The position numbers and the translations under genes are program-made. From NCBI RefSeq assembly GCF_014898815.1, contig NW_026515497.1, positions 1,116,001-1,180,000 on the forward strand: a stretch of DNA of 64,000 nt, written 5' to 3'. The notes beneath the pieces are model-generated. The model was not told the origin of the DNA and searched no databases. It saw only the letters and a list, made by a program, of their open reading frames with translations. This document shows positions 22,531-34,491 of this stretch, piece by piece. The stretch is from Panonychus citri (taxonomy: Eukaryota; Arthropoda; Arachnida; Trombidiformes; Tetranychidae). Within the stretch, counting starts at the first letter, position 1, and every line of letters starts with the position of its first letter.

Positions 22531-25500
22531 GGGAAAAGGTATGACCATATTATAATCGAGAAAAACTGAACCAGGATAATATTGAATAGTTATTATGATC
22601 AGTTAACTAATGGAGATAAGTTGAATGTTTGAAGGATGTTGGAAGTTAGAAAGACAGGGAAGAGAAGATAAATTCTGGTGATGATGATGAAAATTGTTCT
22701 TTTCATCATTCTGTTTAAACTCCCAGAGAGTGATACAGTTTCTCAAGTATTAGGATGATGTAATAAACGATGAGTGAAAATGCAATAGATTCAGAAACTA
22801 ATGGTTGTTCATGATTCAGCTTTCAGAAAACCACATACTGCAAATTATTATTATTATTATTATTATCATATTGATGGTGTGTATGTGAGAGAGAAAAAAG
22901 AAAATCTTTTTAGGAAAAGATGAGGATGAAAGAAGAAGGAATGGAAGCATGAAAGGAGTGAGAATCGAAGATGAGTAAAACTTTCCTTTTCTGGGTCAAG
23001 GCCGATGAACAAGGAAAGTGGAAACATTTACTTTCATCATCATATAACCAAAACTATTGTTCTCCCACATTCTCCCTCATCCTCAATGATGCTTTTATAA
23101 GGAGTTTCTTGAAAATGAAATTGAATGAATAGAGAAAGAGATGAAAAAAGTAAATAGACAGAGAAAGCAGACAGAAAGTATATAAGCTTAAGAAATAGAA
23201 GATGTGTTATTTTTCAGTGGAAGAAAAAGTGAGAGAGAGAGTGAAAGTAGCTGATTTTAACCATGATAATCATCAAATTAACGAATTAAAGAAAAGTAAT
23301 AGAATTCTGGATACAACAAAGATAGCAAGAGAGAGAGAGAGAGAGAGAGAGAGATGAATTGACATTGATGCAAGTTAAGCTTTTAGCTATCAACCTTTCC
23401 CTTTCCACTTCCTCCTCCCACTGAGCTAGACTTGTCATTTGATTATATGTGTTTTTAACCATCAGAATTAAATCATCATGTAATAAACTCGTAGCAATTA
23501 CTAATGTTTTTCCAACGATTTAGTCAAAATTAAGCTAACCCACAGCAAGGGTTGGTTGTCAAGAAGCTGAGACGATTCCTTGATAATAATATTTACAAGT
23601 CAAGGGCATGGAAACAAAAATCATAATCGTCAACATGGTGAAGATGATAAACAATAACAAAAAAAAGACTAATGTTTATTACAAGAAGATGGATGATGAA
23701 CAAAATACTTGAAGAAAAGAAAAATTTTTCTCCATTTTAATCATCATTATCATGATAGTATTTTCTTATTGAACAGAAAAATCAATAAGATCTCAATTGA
23801 TATTAAGTATAATCATTTATTAGATAAATATTTTAATTTGTATGGTTAGAAAAATAAAAATTTAATCAATAAACACACACCAGTTAATTAATTATCAACA
23901 AGATAATCATCAGAATGATTATCTTCTTAAAATAACAATTATCCCTCTTATAATTGTGTTTATAGCTGAGTAACAACAACATTGTAATAATTATTGTTTA
24001 CCTTGTTAATTTTATCGTAATATTAATATAATGTTCATGTGATTATATCAATTGAAGATAATATTATTCAGGGCTTCCTTTTACATTAATTGCTTTTCTC
24101 TTATTATCATCATTAGATAATTTATCAACAAAGCAATGGGAATATTTTTCTCGACAGAGAATCTAAAAGATGAGAATGAGTTAGAAATGATGATGATGAT
24201 GATTGTGGTTGTAAAAAAATTGCGAGAGGGAGATGATGAAAAACAGACTCATTACCTTTCTGTATATTTTCTGGTTACTTTGATAATCATTTACAATTAC
24301 AGTTATTATAATAGAAAATGATTAATTTCATGAATTAAGTTGATAGTTTGTTGTGTTTACGGTTTATATTCACAATTGTATATTGTTCACTGTAAGTGTC
24401 ATGTGTATCAATGAGTTTTTATGTCATTTGCTGTTAATTTTATTAATATAACATAAGAACAGGTGATAATTTGATATTGGTTGTAATCAATTAATTGGTT
24501 GCAATTAAATTTGCATTTAATAGCATTATCCTGGATTATAGATATAAATTAATATTTTTTTTCCACAACAATTTACAAATTGTTTCAAGAAATGATTGTA
24601 TAGTAAACTAAAATTGATTGCCTGATCATCTTTATCATATTTCATTTTCATACATATCGATCTGAAAGTAATAAGATACTTTTTAAACATGAGAAGGAAA
24701 AAAAAAGGTTTCAAATTTTGGGTTGGAAAGTTTCATCATCTTCATCTTGTTCATGATACAATCATATAATCTGAATCAGTTCAGGCTGAATATGAGTGAC
24801 AATCAGGTAATAGTGAGTGAGAGGTAGCAAAAAATACCTATTAAATAATAGTTTGCAAAATTACATCAAGAGAGTGAGTGAAGTATCAGATGAAGATGAG
24901 GATGAGGATGATTTAACCAATAGTTGCAGCTCTTGATTCTAGATGAATCTTTTTGCAAGAAAATGTAGTTACTGTAGTTTTTGATGATGAGAATATACCT
25001 GATGCTAGAAGACAATGATGAGAATGAGCAAAAAGATGATGATGATTATGAAAAAGTCTTTTCAAATGACCTCAATAAACATGTAATAATATTGAAAGTT
25101 AAAAGGTTCGAGGCTCTTTCAACCTCGATCTTGAGACACAATTCATGAGTATCATTGGTGTTTCTTTCAGCAAGTAAGTTCTTTCAGTAATCTTTGTCTA
25201 TTTGACTGTGTAAAGATATAAAACCATTATAAGAGCATCATCATCATGAAGGATGATTACGACAATGATAAAGTTTCATAAAAACAAATGCAAGTGGAAA
25301 CATAAACATACAAATTCAAACACATCGTGTATGTGTTTAATATATGAATGAATGTGTGTACATGTCAAAACATCAAAGTTGATGTAAAAGAAAAAAAACA
25401 AAAGTAATCAACATCATCTCATGTAACTCATTACAAATCATCATGAATAAGTTAAAGTAATATTTTACTTTCCTATCCTCTTATGTTAATTATTGCAATG

Positions 25501-28500
25501 ATCAACTTATCGTATAATATAATCATCATTATATATCAACAAATTCAAGTAACATTTTGAGAGGTACACAAATAATATTAGTATAATTAACTGGTAAACA
25601 ATAAATGTGATCCAGTTAGAAAGTTAAAATTTAAATTATATAGTTGATTAATTAGAGGAATATATAGTAAATAAATGATTAAGATAACTAATTAAAAAAG
25701 TAATTAACATACCCAGCGAGCATTGTATATAATAATACACCCATACTCCATATATCACAAGCTTCATCATAACCTTGTTTCTTTAGCACCTCGGGTGCGA
25801 CAAAGTTGGCGGTGTAACAGGGAGTCATGAGAAGGCCATTTCCCGCTCTCATTTGTTTGGCGAAACCAAAATCACAGATTCTTATTGATTGTGGGCAAGC
25901 CGAAATATCGGCGTACATTATGTTGGATGGTTTAAGATCGCGATGGACAACCTGAAGAAAAAAAGTGAGAGAGAGGAAAAAGAATCACATTAATCAATGG
26001 AAATGTACAATTCTGAATGAATGAAACAAAAAGAAAGGGGTAAAGGTCAGATTGAAAAAGAGAAAATTTAAAAATAGAATTACAATTTATATATTTCTCT
26101 TCTTTGGTTTTTTTCTACTGAAAAGACAGAACTTTTTTTCCAGAACTTCCCTTAGGAGAAACAACTACTTCCATTAATGGGATTCACATTAAAGAGATAT
26201 AGAGAGATGATTTAGACTGTGATTAGATTAATTCACTTACTATTTAGTATTGATTAAATATCTGAACAAAATTTGATTAACCATGAATTAGTTAAGATAA
26301 ATAATGTATCGTGCAAGTGAAAAAAAATAGAAAACAACAACAACAAGGTAAACATTAACACATAAATTATTTCACATGGATAATCATATACCTTTGGTAT
26401 TACAGTTAATGTAAATTTATCATCATAATCAAGATGAAAATGATAATAATCAGGGATGATAATGATAATACATAAATCAATAAACTATCAGAATAATTTG
26501 CTTTTTTGTTCAACAGGAAAAGAGATTGAAAAAAAAATAAATATAAACTGAATCAATTCAATTGATGGTTAACATGTAAATTTGATACTATTGTTATAAA
26601 GTTTGCATGTAAAGTGAATATAATTTGAAAGTAGTAAAAAGTTAATTGTAAACTTTTCTCAATAGAAAATAATGAAAAAGAAAAAAAAATCTTTTCAATT
26701 TAAACGATAAATTGAAATGAATATGAGATATTATTTCTTGCTATCATGCATTTCAATTGAATAGAAATATCCTCATCATTTGCAACATCATCTTCTGTCC
26801 AAAATTGTGACAAAAAAAATTACAATAATAATACAATCTAACATATCAAATCCTAAACAAAGTATTATATAAATAAGATGATGAGATAACGGTAAATGTA
26901 GTGTGTAAAAAAAATGAGAGAAAGTGAAATGATGATGATGATATTTAAAAGAGGATACTTGATGTGAAGATGCTGGACACAAGGGAGTAAGAGAAAGGAA
27001 TAAGATTGATGGATAAAGATGAAAAAAGGATAAAAGATGAGGATGGTAAATAGAATGGAACATTTTCTTTTTCAATGCATACCCCATTTTCGTGAAGATA
27101 TTTGATAGTTGCCGCAATAACTTCAAGAACTTCACTGGCTTCTTTTTCGTTGAAACTTCTTTTTGAAAGTATACGGTCCAATAGTTCACCACCCTCAAGG
27201 AAATCCATGAATAAGTAAACACATTTACTATCCTCATAAACATCATGAAGAGTGACTATATTAGGATGTTTACCAAATCGCAAAAGTATTTCAACCTCCT
27301 CGGAGCAATCAAATTTCTGTCTATCAATGATCTGTATGAGAATAAGGAAGAGAAAATAAAGATCATCATGATTATTATTCCATGAGTATAAGATTGGTTG
27401 TATTTGGAAAGAAGATGAAGAGAAAGAATCGAGTGGGAGTTGATGAGAGAGTGAAAAAAATCGTAATTTCAGCTAAAAGTGAAAGTTAATGATAATAAGT
27501 GAAGAGTTTAATTCTTGTTGATTGAATAACCTTTGCTTAGGTGATAATCGAAATTGAGATTTTGTTCTTGTCATGAGTAAATTGCAAAAGATTGAGACTT
27601 TTTTTTTACTCCAAATTTGAGTGATTTGCAAACATGAGATTATATTTTCAGAATTTGAAAATTGCAAGTTCAATAAGTTCAATTTCGTTTGGAGAAAAAA
27701 AAATTTCATATTTTTTCCAGGCAAAGGTTACAAATGGATTTCCAATAATGATTACCAATATATTTTTCTTATCAAATTTCATTTTATGTTGTCTTGATTT
27801 TTTTGTTGCTCTTCAAGGTTATGAGTTGATCAGAATTGAGAGTGTGTGTAGAAGAGGGAGAGAGGTCAAGGTTATTTAGAATAAGGTGTAATAAGAGGCT
27901 TAATTCTTACCTTGACAGCGTATTTAACCTTAGTCTCTTTGTGAATACACATTTTACAATAAGAGAAAGAACCTTTTCCCAATTCTTTGCAAAATTCATA
28001 TTCAACTAGAGATCTACCCATGCATTTAGATATGATTCCGGTTTGCTTGAGATGCAGGGTAAGGTTTATGGAAGCTTCATTTACCATCTTATCAATTTCC
28101 ATATCGGTTTCATGGTTATTAACTAGACTTGGAGCAATAAAGCTGAATCCTTTGAAAAGTTCATGGGCATTGGCACTAGGAGGTACTCCAGGAGAGTCTT
28201 TAATAAGTGTGTAAGTTGATGTGAGAGAGTTAAGATAATTTAAAGATTGATTCATGTAAAAATCAGAATTAGAATGGTAATCAAATTTTTGGATGTAAAA
28301 AAGAAATACAGTAAACTTTTTAGCAGATTATGTAAATTATGTGCATTTAAAGTGGCTGAGAGAGAAAGAGAGAGAGAATAATTGACAGATAATCTCAAAA
28401 TTCTGAATAATCTGAAAATTTTCAAAAATGAACTCAAGTAGACTTGAGAAAGAACATATATCAAAGTCTCTCTCTATCACAAAAGAAATAGAAAAATATA

Positions 28501-31279
28501 TAAGTCATTTTCGGATTTATAAATGATCAAAATAAACTTTAAAACGATTAGTTATTAAGGTTGATTTTGTACGTATTCTTATGTATTTTTTTAGAATATG
28601 TATTCTTCTTACCTGCTTGTATTCTATGTACTAAATCGTGATCAAAATGAAATAGATCATCGTCACGAGCAACGGTGGGAATGTATGGTGGTGTTATCTC
28701 CTTTGCAGTTAACTTGTCGAATTCAATTGGCTCGAAAAATGCATGATCCATAATATCCCTACCACCATTTGGACCAGAACCTAATCGATTGGCAGGATTA
28801 CGTTTGAATAAAGATCGCAATAGACACTGAGCTTGTGCACTTAAATATTGTGGCATCGCAATCCGTGCTCTTCATAGCGATATCAAGATGCGTGTCAAAA
28901 AAGGTGTTTTTTATGGTTTTAACATAAAAGAGAAAGAGAAAGAGAAAGAGAGAAAAGCGTGTTAAGTGTTTTTGTGTGAATGTGTGAACGTTTTGATTGG
29001 TTCGCAATTCATTAAGTGCAATGAAAAGTGCTAATAATATCTTAAGTTAACCATAGAAATTGAATTAGGTTAAGTGATGAACCTTTTCGTTTGGTTAGTA
29101 ATATAATTATAAAGAGGAAATTATATTATATCTAAATACAGGGTAGTCTTTGAGAAAGAAGAGTTTAAATTTACTTGAGAATTTGGTGCATTGTTTCCTT
29201 TCTTGACCCACCCCGGAAGGGTAACACTCCGGTTAACATTTCAAACATAAGAACACCAAATGACCACCAATCAACAGCCGTTGTGTGACCTTTTCGGTTA
29301 ATTATTTCCGGTGCCATATATTCAACTGTACCACAAAAGGAATATGTTTTAACCTCAGCAAGAGATTCCTTACTTAGGCCAAAATCGGTTAGTTTAATGT
29401 GACCTTCAGAGTCCAAGAGAATACTGGAGGAAATGTGAAAGGAAAAGAGAGAGAGAGAGAAATAGATGAGAATAAAAGATAGAAATTAATCAAGGTTAAA
29501 TCATCATGATATTTACTTATCATCATCAATTTATGCTCAATCTAAACTTCATTAACATAAATTATCATGCATTGAAATTGATGAGAGATAGAGAAAGGAT
29601 TAAATAGACAGATATAAATCTGAAATGATTGAGATTCTTAATTCCAATGGAAATTGAATAATCAGAAATTAATCTAATGATAATCAAATTGATAACATGT
29701 AATATTAATGATGGAACAATAAAAAGGGAACAAAAAAACCATAAGATGACTAACTTTTCAGGTTTAAGGTCTCGGTAAATTATTCCAAGTGAATGAAGAT
29801 GATCCAAAGCAAGGACAAGTTCTGCAAGGTAAAATTTGACATCTTCCTCTGTGAACATAACCTAAATAATGGTGATGATAATGATACAGAGAGAGAGAGA
29901 GAGAGAGAGATTATATTAATAAGAATATACAAAAATCAGATGAATATAAAGGATGAGTGAGGCAAAGGAAGAGGAGGAGATTTAGAGGAAAAGGAAAAGG
30001 TAAGAAAATAAATGTTGATTGTAATGATAATATTATATTAATAATAATGATTGTCAGCGTTATTTACCTCACGATTTAACCTTGTGAACAGATCACCTCC
30101 ATGCAGATAATCTAGAACTAAATAAAGTTTTCCTTCAGTTTGAAAGGCTGAAAAGAGAGAGATGATAAAATGAGCAAAACTAAAGTAAAGAGAAAAAGAA
30201 AGAGGTGAAAAGAGATTATGATGATGGAAGAAAAGGAAACATGATATATGATGTATTATAAGAGAAGATGATCAGCTGTAAACTAAGAATTATCATCATC
30301 TAGAAGACAAGCCAATTGATTTTGATTCTTTTGTTAGGTTGAAGAAGAAGAAGAATAAAAAAGCGAAAAGTTAATGTTGTCATTCATTTTCATGGAGATG
30401 AAGATGAAAATATATGAATATCTCTTAGCATGAATAGATGAGATTTTCTCAATGAGATGAAGAAGAAAAAAACAAAGTTGAAATTAGGTTTTTCTTTTGA
30501 AAAATAGTTTGTACATAGATAATTGAATATTGAATCATCATCATCATCATCTTTTTCATCTCTTAATCATCATTTTCCTCTTCCTGGATCCACCATAATC
30601 ACATAATTTTCTCACCATCAACTTACCGTAATTAAGTTTCACTATGAATGGGTGATTAACCTCGGCTAAAATATCTCGTTCCATTTTACTTCGTTCTCGG
30701 TCACGAACTGCGAAATAGAAAAACAAAATTCAATTCATCTAGAAAAGAAGAAGAGAGATATTTGATTCTATGAATCAATAATGTAAATTGTTCTTCATTC
30801 TCCTCATGTCATCATCCAAATTAATATAATCAAAAGAATTAGAAATCATATAATCTCAATGATAATCGCCACTAGAAAAAGTCCACTAACAAATTGCACT
30901 GAAAAGATTTGCCTACTTGTTGATTTCTCTCTTTCAAAATGATGATGTTATTCAAGGATAATTACAACGATCAATGATCGAATAATCAATCAACTCAATA
31001 ATTGACACATTGCAACAGGAAGTCAAATGAGAGAAAACGAGAGAGAGAGAGTGATAATATTATCAACACACCTTTTAAAGTTGCTTTTCTAAGGACTTTC
31101 ATTGCGTATAAGGTTCCGGCATCAGGGCCAATTGTTTTCTTCACCAAATACACTTTACCAAATGAACCTTCACCAAGAACCTTTAACAGGGCGAATTGGC
31201 TTGGATCGGCTGCCGGGTGACCCTCTCGGGTTATATTGATCACCTCAATTTCTCGGATTGTTGATCCATCGGTTTCCAT
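17765..31279 (-). CDS. RPS6KA: p90 ribosomal S6 kinase (RSK), 11 coding exons
   Basis: Coding exons on the minus strand: 31279-31072, 30707-30627, 30148-30068, 29861-29755, 29423-29175, 28869-28613, 28197-27911, 27331-27083, 25951-25713, 18478-18361 and 18028-17765, all with GT-AG borders and matching phases. They give about 712 residues. The N-terminal AGC kinase has GEGSFGKVYLV, IIYRDLKPEN, DFGLSKES and the activation loop YSFCGTVEYMAPE. The linker has DSPGVPPSANAHELFKGFSF with the hydrophobic-motif Ser. The C-terminal CaMK-like kinase has GKGSFSYCK, VVHRDLKPSN, DFGFAKQ and LLMTPCYTANFVAPE with the ERK-site Thr. The tail SKLAKRRAERK is the ERK docking motif. RSK acts downstream of ERK in cytoplasm and nucleus. 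Exon 3 holds one extra base (see separate entry). The ninth intron is 7.2 kb and hosts a receptor gene on the other strand. Confidence 0.95.
18968..20110 (+). CDS. Gustatory receptor-like seven-helix protein, nested in RSK intron
   Basis: Two exons: 18968-19891 and 19961-20110, with a 69-bp phase-0 intron (GTAAGT donor, TTCACTTAG acceptor), 357 residues. I chose the ATG at 18968 because no in-frame ATG precedes it. The protein has about seven hydrophobic stretches, for example SLIVSCFFVFKLLIDLFF, LLYLIQGVTFVFIINW and LMLFILSNITYVAHIYMFNLL. It also has an intracellular-type acidic/basic loop. A short final exon encodes the last helix (GFTFMGIFTLTPCFVLTTTT). This architecture, a long first exon and a late phase-0 intron before the last helix, is typical of arthropod gustatory receptors (7tm_7), ligand-gated channels in chemosensory neurons. 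Subfamily and ligand cannot be told from sequence. GC content and codon use differ from the surrounding intron. Confidence 0.75.
22495..22526. repeat. (GA)16 microsatellite
   Basis: Pure GA run inside RSK intron 9. Confidence 0.95.
23328..23354. repeat. (GA)13 microsatellite
   Basis: Pure GA run inside RSK intron 9. Confidence 0.95.
30068..30148 (-). other. RPS6KA: RSK exon 3 with one-base frame disruption
   Basis: This exon should encode AFQTEGKLYL then VLDYLHGGDLFTRLNRE. Both halves are perfectly recognisable but lie in different frames. The T-run on the minus strand (complement of the A-run 30120-30123) has four bases where three are needed. The exon is 81 bp, but its neighbours need 80. 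Every other RSK exon is intact, so an assembly or homopolymer error is most likely. The TTTTAG formed by the run would itself be an in-phase alternative acceptor, with the exon starting at 30117. Confidence 0.8.
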
Positions 31280-31890
31280 TGTTTTTGTACTTTGTTGTTT
31301 TCTTTTTGCAGAAAGTTTAACACTAGGGAGGGGATTTAAAAGCCTAATTTTTAGACAGACAATGGAAATTAGTCCTTGATTGGAATAAATCCTAATTTAA
31401 TCCAGTTAAAGGCAAAAAGTTAACGATTGAAATGCACAGAAAATTTTGATATATCACACACATGAGATTATTCACAAGATTTTAACAAGAAAACACAGAT
31501 TGAGGTTTTCTTTTTAACAAACTAATCAATGGATCAATTAAAACTAGAATATTAATTCAATTTAATAGAATAAGTGACAATTGATGTTGAGAGATTTTTG
31601 TGTTTCCCTCTGGTTTTTTCTTTCTCTCTCTCTCTCTTTCAGGCTTAGTGATTATTGTTTGACCAAAGATTTTTGGTCATTTAAACTGTTCTTTAATTGT
31701 TACACTCATATACATTTACTATGAAGGGAGAGGCAAAGAATTGTTTTCACTGGTCAAATTAAATGATTACAAGAGGGTGGGTGTTTATGTTTATGTGTTT
31801 TGATGGCGAATCCAAGAGATAATGTTGAACAAGTGAAAAGAATTGAAAATAAAAAGAAGTGAGAACAAAATTCTCTACCAAAAGACTTAC

Positions 31891-32035
31891 CGGGATTTCT
31901 CTTTACCGATTCGCCGTAAAACATTAACCGAATTCGCTGAAAACCGACTCGATTTTCGATTTTAAATCGATTTTTTCTCGAATTCGAACTAAGAAAATAG
32001 TAACAATTTCCACAACTAGATGTCACTAGTGTTCT
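31891..32035 (-). other. Probable RSK 5' untranslated exon and start region
   Basis: A strong GTAAGTCTTT donor on the minus strand begins at 31890, about 610 bp upstream of the RSK ATG. The sequence to its right is more balanced in composition than its surroundings. No clear long coding frame continues, so an untranslated first exon is the simplest reading. A TAGATGTCACTAG element lies at 32017-32029. The 5' limit is a guess. The matching acceptor must lie between 31290 and 31880. Confidence 0.4.
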
Positions 32036-33336
32036 AATTAGTTTTTTCGCTCAATTGGAAAATTATTTTATTCTTAATTGTAATCAGGAAACAATTGAAG
32101 TAATTGAGAAAATTTCTAACGATCAGATAATTAGATGAATAAAGATCAATAAGTTAAAAATATAAATGGATTGACAAAAATTTCGATAACATCAAGTCTC
32201 CGATTCTTTGTGTTGATTTCATCTAAATGTTTAATTGTGAATAATTTAGTATAATTAATTGTAGTTTTATAGGGAACAATTAATTGACTCAGTGTAAGAT
32301 GATTGAGATAATTAAAGTTAATTTTCTGTAAAAGATCGTTGAGTCCACTTTTTTTTTCTCGAATTCAATGAAATATTATGTATGAGATATTTTTCGATAT
32401 TTTTGTAAATCAAAGTTACGATTTGATATTTTCATGGTTAAATTAAAAATTTGTTTCGAAATTAAACTTTTAAATGACCTGAACAGTTTCTAATTATCAT
32501 AAATCACCATGTGAATTATTAGAATGGAAAATATAATTTAGTTTTGAATCAAGTGTAATTACAAATCGACTAACCAACTAAACAAGAACGAGGACTAAAT
32601 ATTTGAAATGAACGATAATTAACTAAAAATACTAATTACAATCAATCAGATGATCAACTAGTCAGTAAGATTAACGTTGCAACAGTTACGATCGTTATAA
32701 TCGTGATTAGAATTGTAAAAGTTTAAATGAGAAGCAAAATTTTGGACAAATGAAATTAATGATCATCCCAGTGAATTTTGATCAAATATATAAACTTGTA
32801 ATCATTTTTATATAATATTTATAGTAATTTATATAAAAAGCATGTTAATTTTTGTCAATTGGTGTTGAAAACGATATAATAACAATTTGATTGTTGACAA
32901 AAAAAACGAGTGAGATAGAGAGAAGGAGAGAGAGAGAGAGAGAGAGATAGACAACATTTGATTATACAATTTAACAATAAAATATAAATCGTTAATTTTT
33001 CTCCCTGATAATATAATAAGACAAATTCAGGAATCTAAAATCAATGAATTATATCAATTATTGTGCTAATTATATATATATATTTATAAGAATCAATTGA
33101 TACGTTGGCCAATGGAAATTGATGATGATGTTGTTGTTATTTGTTGATTTGAAACTTTTATGATCTTCAATCACAATTGATTGGATTGTTGTTTCAATTG
33201 TAGAGAGATTTTCTTTGTTCCTTGTTTGTTGTGGTTGTTGTTGTTGTGTTAATTGGTTGAGTTTAACTTAAATAAAAATTATAATATAATAATAATAATA
33301 ATAATATATAGATTTTTGTGTTGATCTTGTTGCGTC
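32036..33336. other. Intergenic DNA between RSK and KLF
   Basis: AT-rich and without open frames worth naming. It holds a GA run near 32921-32948, an AT run near 33073-33083, and TTG/TAA runs near 33230-33305 that probably lie in the KLF 3'UTR. Confidence 0.45.
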
Positions 33337-34315
33337 TTAATGTCTTTTCATATGAAGCGATAGGTGATCTGAGCGTGAAAAAGACCGTTGACACAATTGA
33401 CACTTGAATGGTTTCTGTCCGGTGTGTTTTCGATAATGGCGTGTTAATTCATCTGAACGTGCAAACTTCCATGTACAACCCTCCCAATTACATGTATATG
33501 GCTTTTCACCTGAAAGAGCAAAAATTAATCAGTCAATCAGATAAACTTTTTGGAATTTTTTGTTTTCTTGGTTTTTTTTTTGGTTATTTTTTTTTGGGTG
33601 GAGTTTTCCAAAGTAAAATGGACACTCTACCTGTGTGAGTCCTTTTATGTGCTTTTAGATGTGAGCTTTTGGTATACACTTTTTCACACCCATCAAAATC
33701 ACATTTATGCACTTTACGTCTCCTTAGGCTTTCTATGTGACAATCAGATGAGGAACTTGATAATGATGGTTCATAAGATGCTGAAGGTGAACGATTAATT
33801 TGTATTGAATTAGGTTGTATTGTTGTAGTTAATGATCCAACAACCCATTGGAGATTCTCTCGATCACCTGTTGTATATATATAATATCATACAAGATAAA
33901 ATAGAAGATGGAATAAATAAATTTATATAAATCATCACAAAATAGAAGCGAGAGAGAGAGAGAAAGAGATAGAGATAGAGAGAGAGGGAGAAAAGAAAAG
34001 AGAGATACAAAGATAGAGATAGAGAGAAAGAGAAAGAGAGAAATAGGTAAAGGAAAAGGGAAAGAGAGGAAACACCATTAGAGAATAAGAAGAGTGAGAA
34101 GAATAAGAAAAAGAAGAGAAGAAGAAGAAGAAAAAACAAAGATCACCAGAAAGAAAAAAGAATTTACAAAAAAAGAAAAGAATTAAAAAAAACCACTTGC
34201 AGTATCTTTTGATGACAGATTCCTTGTAATTTAATTTTAATGGACCAGGAGCACGTATCCTAACGGGTAGTGTAAGATCAAGAATACATTCGTTGTCCGA
34301 ATCTTCTGGAGTCAT
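33337..34315 (-). CDS. Kruppel-like factor (KLF5-like), three C2H2 zinc fingers
   Basis: The C-terminal exons are certain: 33867-33631 and 33509-33337 join in phase 1 across a GTAGAG donor and CTCTTTCAG acceptor. The fingers are HKCDFDGCEKVYTKSSHLKAH, GEKPYTCNWEGCTWKFARSD with LTRHYRKHTG, and KPFKCQLCQRSFSRSDHLSL with HMKRH-stop: the invariant 81-residue KLF DNA-binding domain for GC/CACCC boxes. The HYRKHTG linker and HMKRH end are closest to vertebrate KLF5 and fly dar1. A likely first exon starts at the ATG at 34315 (MTPEDSDNECILDLTLPVRI...) and ends near 34194-34197. Its donor leaves two bases while the next acceptor needs one, so an extra exon or an indel is missing from my model. The predicted protein is short. 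The separating intron is a GA-rich tract. Confidence 0.85.
33948..34138. repeat. Purine (GA/GAAA) tract in KLF intron
   Basis: Almost pure purine sequence on the plus strand made of GAGAGA, GAAAGAGA and GAAGAA units. Long frames on either strand here are artefacts of this tract. Confidence 0.85.
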
Positions 34316-34483
34316 AAGTGTTAATTTATTTAATTATCAGTTCGAGTTAATGAAAAGAAAAGAACAAACAAAAAATAAAGACAACAAGGATAAACAAACG
34401 TAAAGAATAAGTCAGACTCGGATTATTTAATGAGTGACGAAAGTGAAAAAAATTTTCTCATCCGCACAAAGAACCGAAAGTGT

Positions 34484-34491
34484 CGCCATCT
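34484..34491 (-). promoter_or_regulatory. AGATGGCG element upstream of KLF
   Basis: CGCCATCT on the plus strand, about 170 bp upstream of the KLF ATG. The same core occurs at 1871 and 57702 and as a variant at 4190, usually within a few hundred bases of a gene start. It resembles both the YY1/Pho site (AAGATGGCGGC) and the core of CTCF sites (AGATGGCGC). Function is inferred. Confidence 0.4.

Larger units (their letters stand above)
18479..25712 (-). other. RSK intron 9, 7.2 kb
   Basis: Intron between the exon encoding the C-terminal kinase loop and the exon starting HTPFANGPEDTP. It contains a gustatory-receptor gene on the plus strand (18968-20110). From 20111 onwards it is AT-rich with GA microsatellites at 22495-22526 and 23328-23354 and a TTA run near 22847. 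I see no other gene in it. Confidence 0.8.

Noticed and set aside
26788..27246. 152-residue minus-strand frame overlapping an RSK exon
   Set aside because: It covers the RSK exon 27083-27331 in the wrong frame and then runs into the intron.
33864..34139. Hydrophobic, membrane-like 91-residue frame on the minus strand
   Set aside because: Direct translation of the purine/pyrimidine tract inside the KLF intron.
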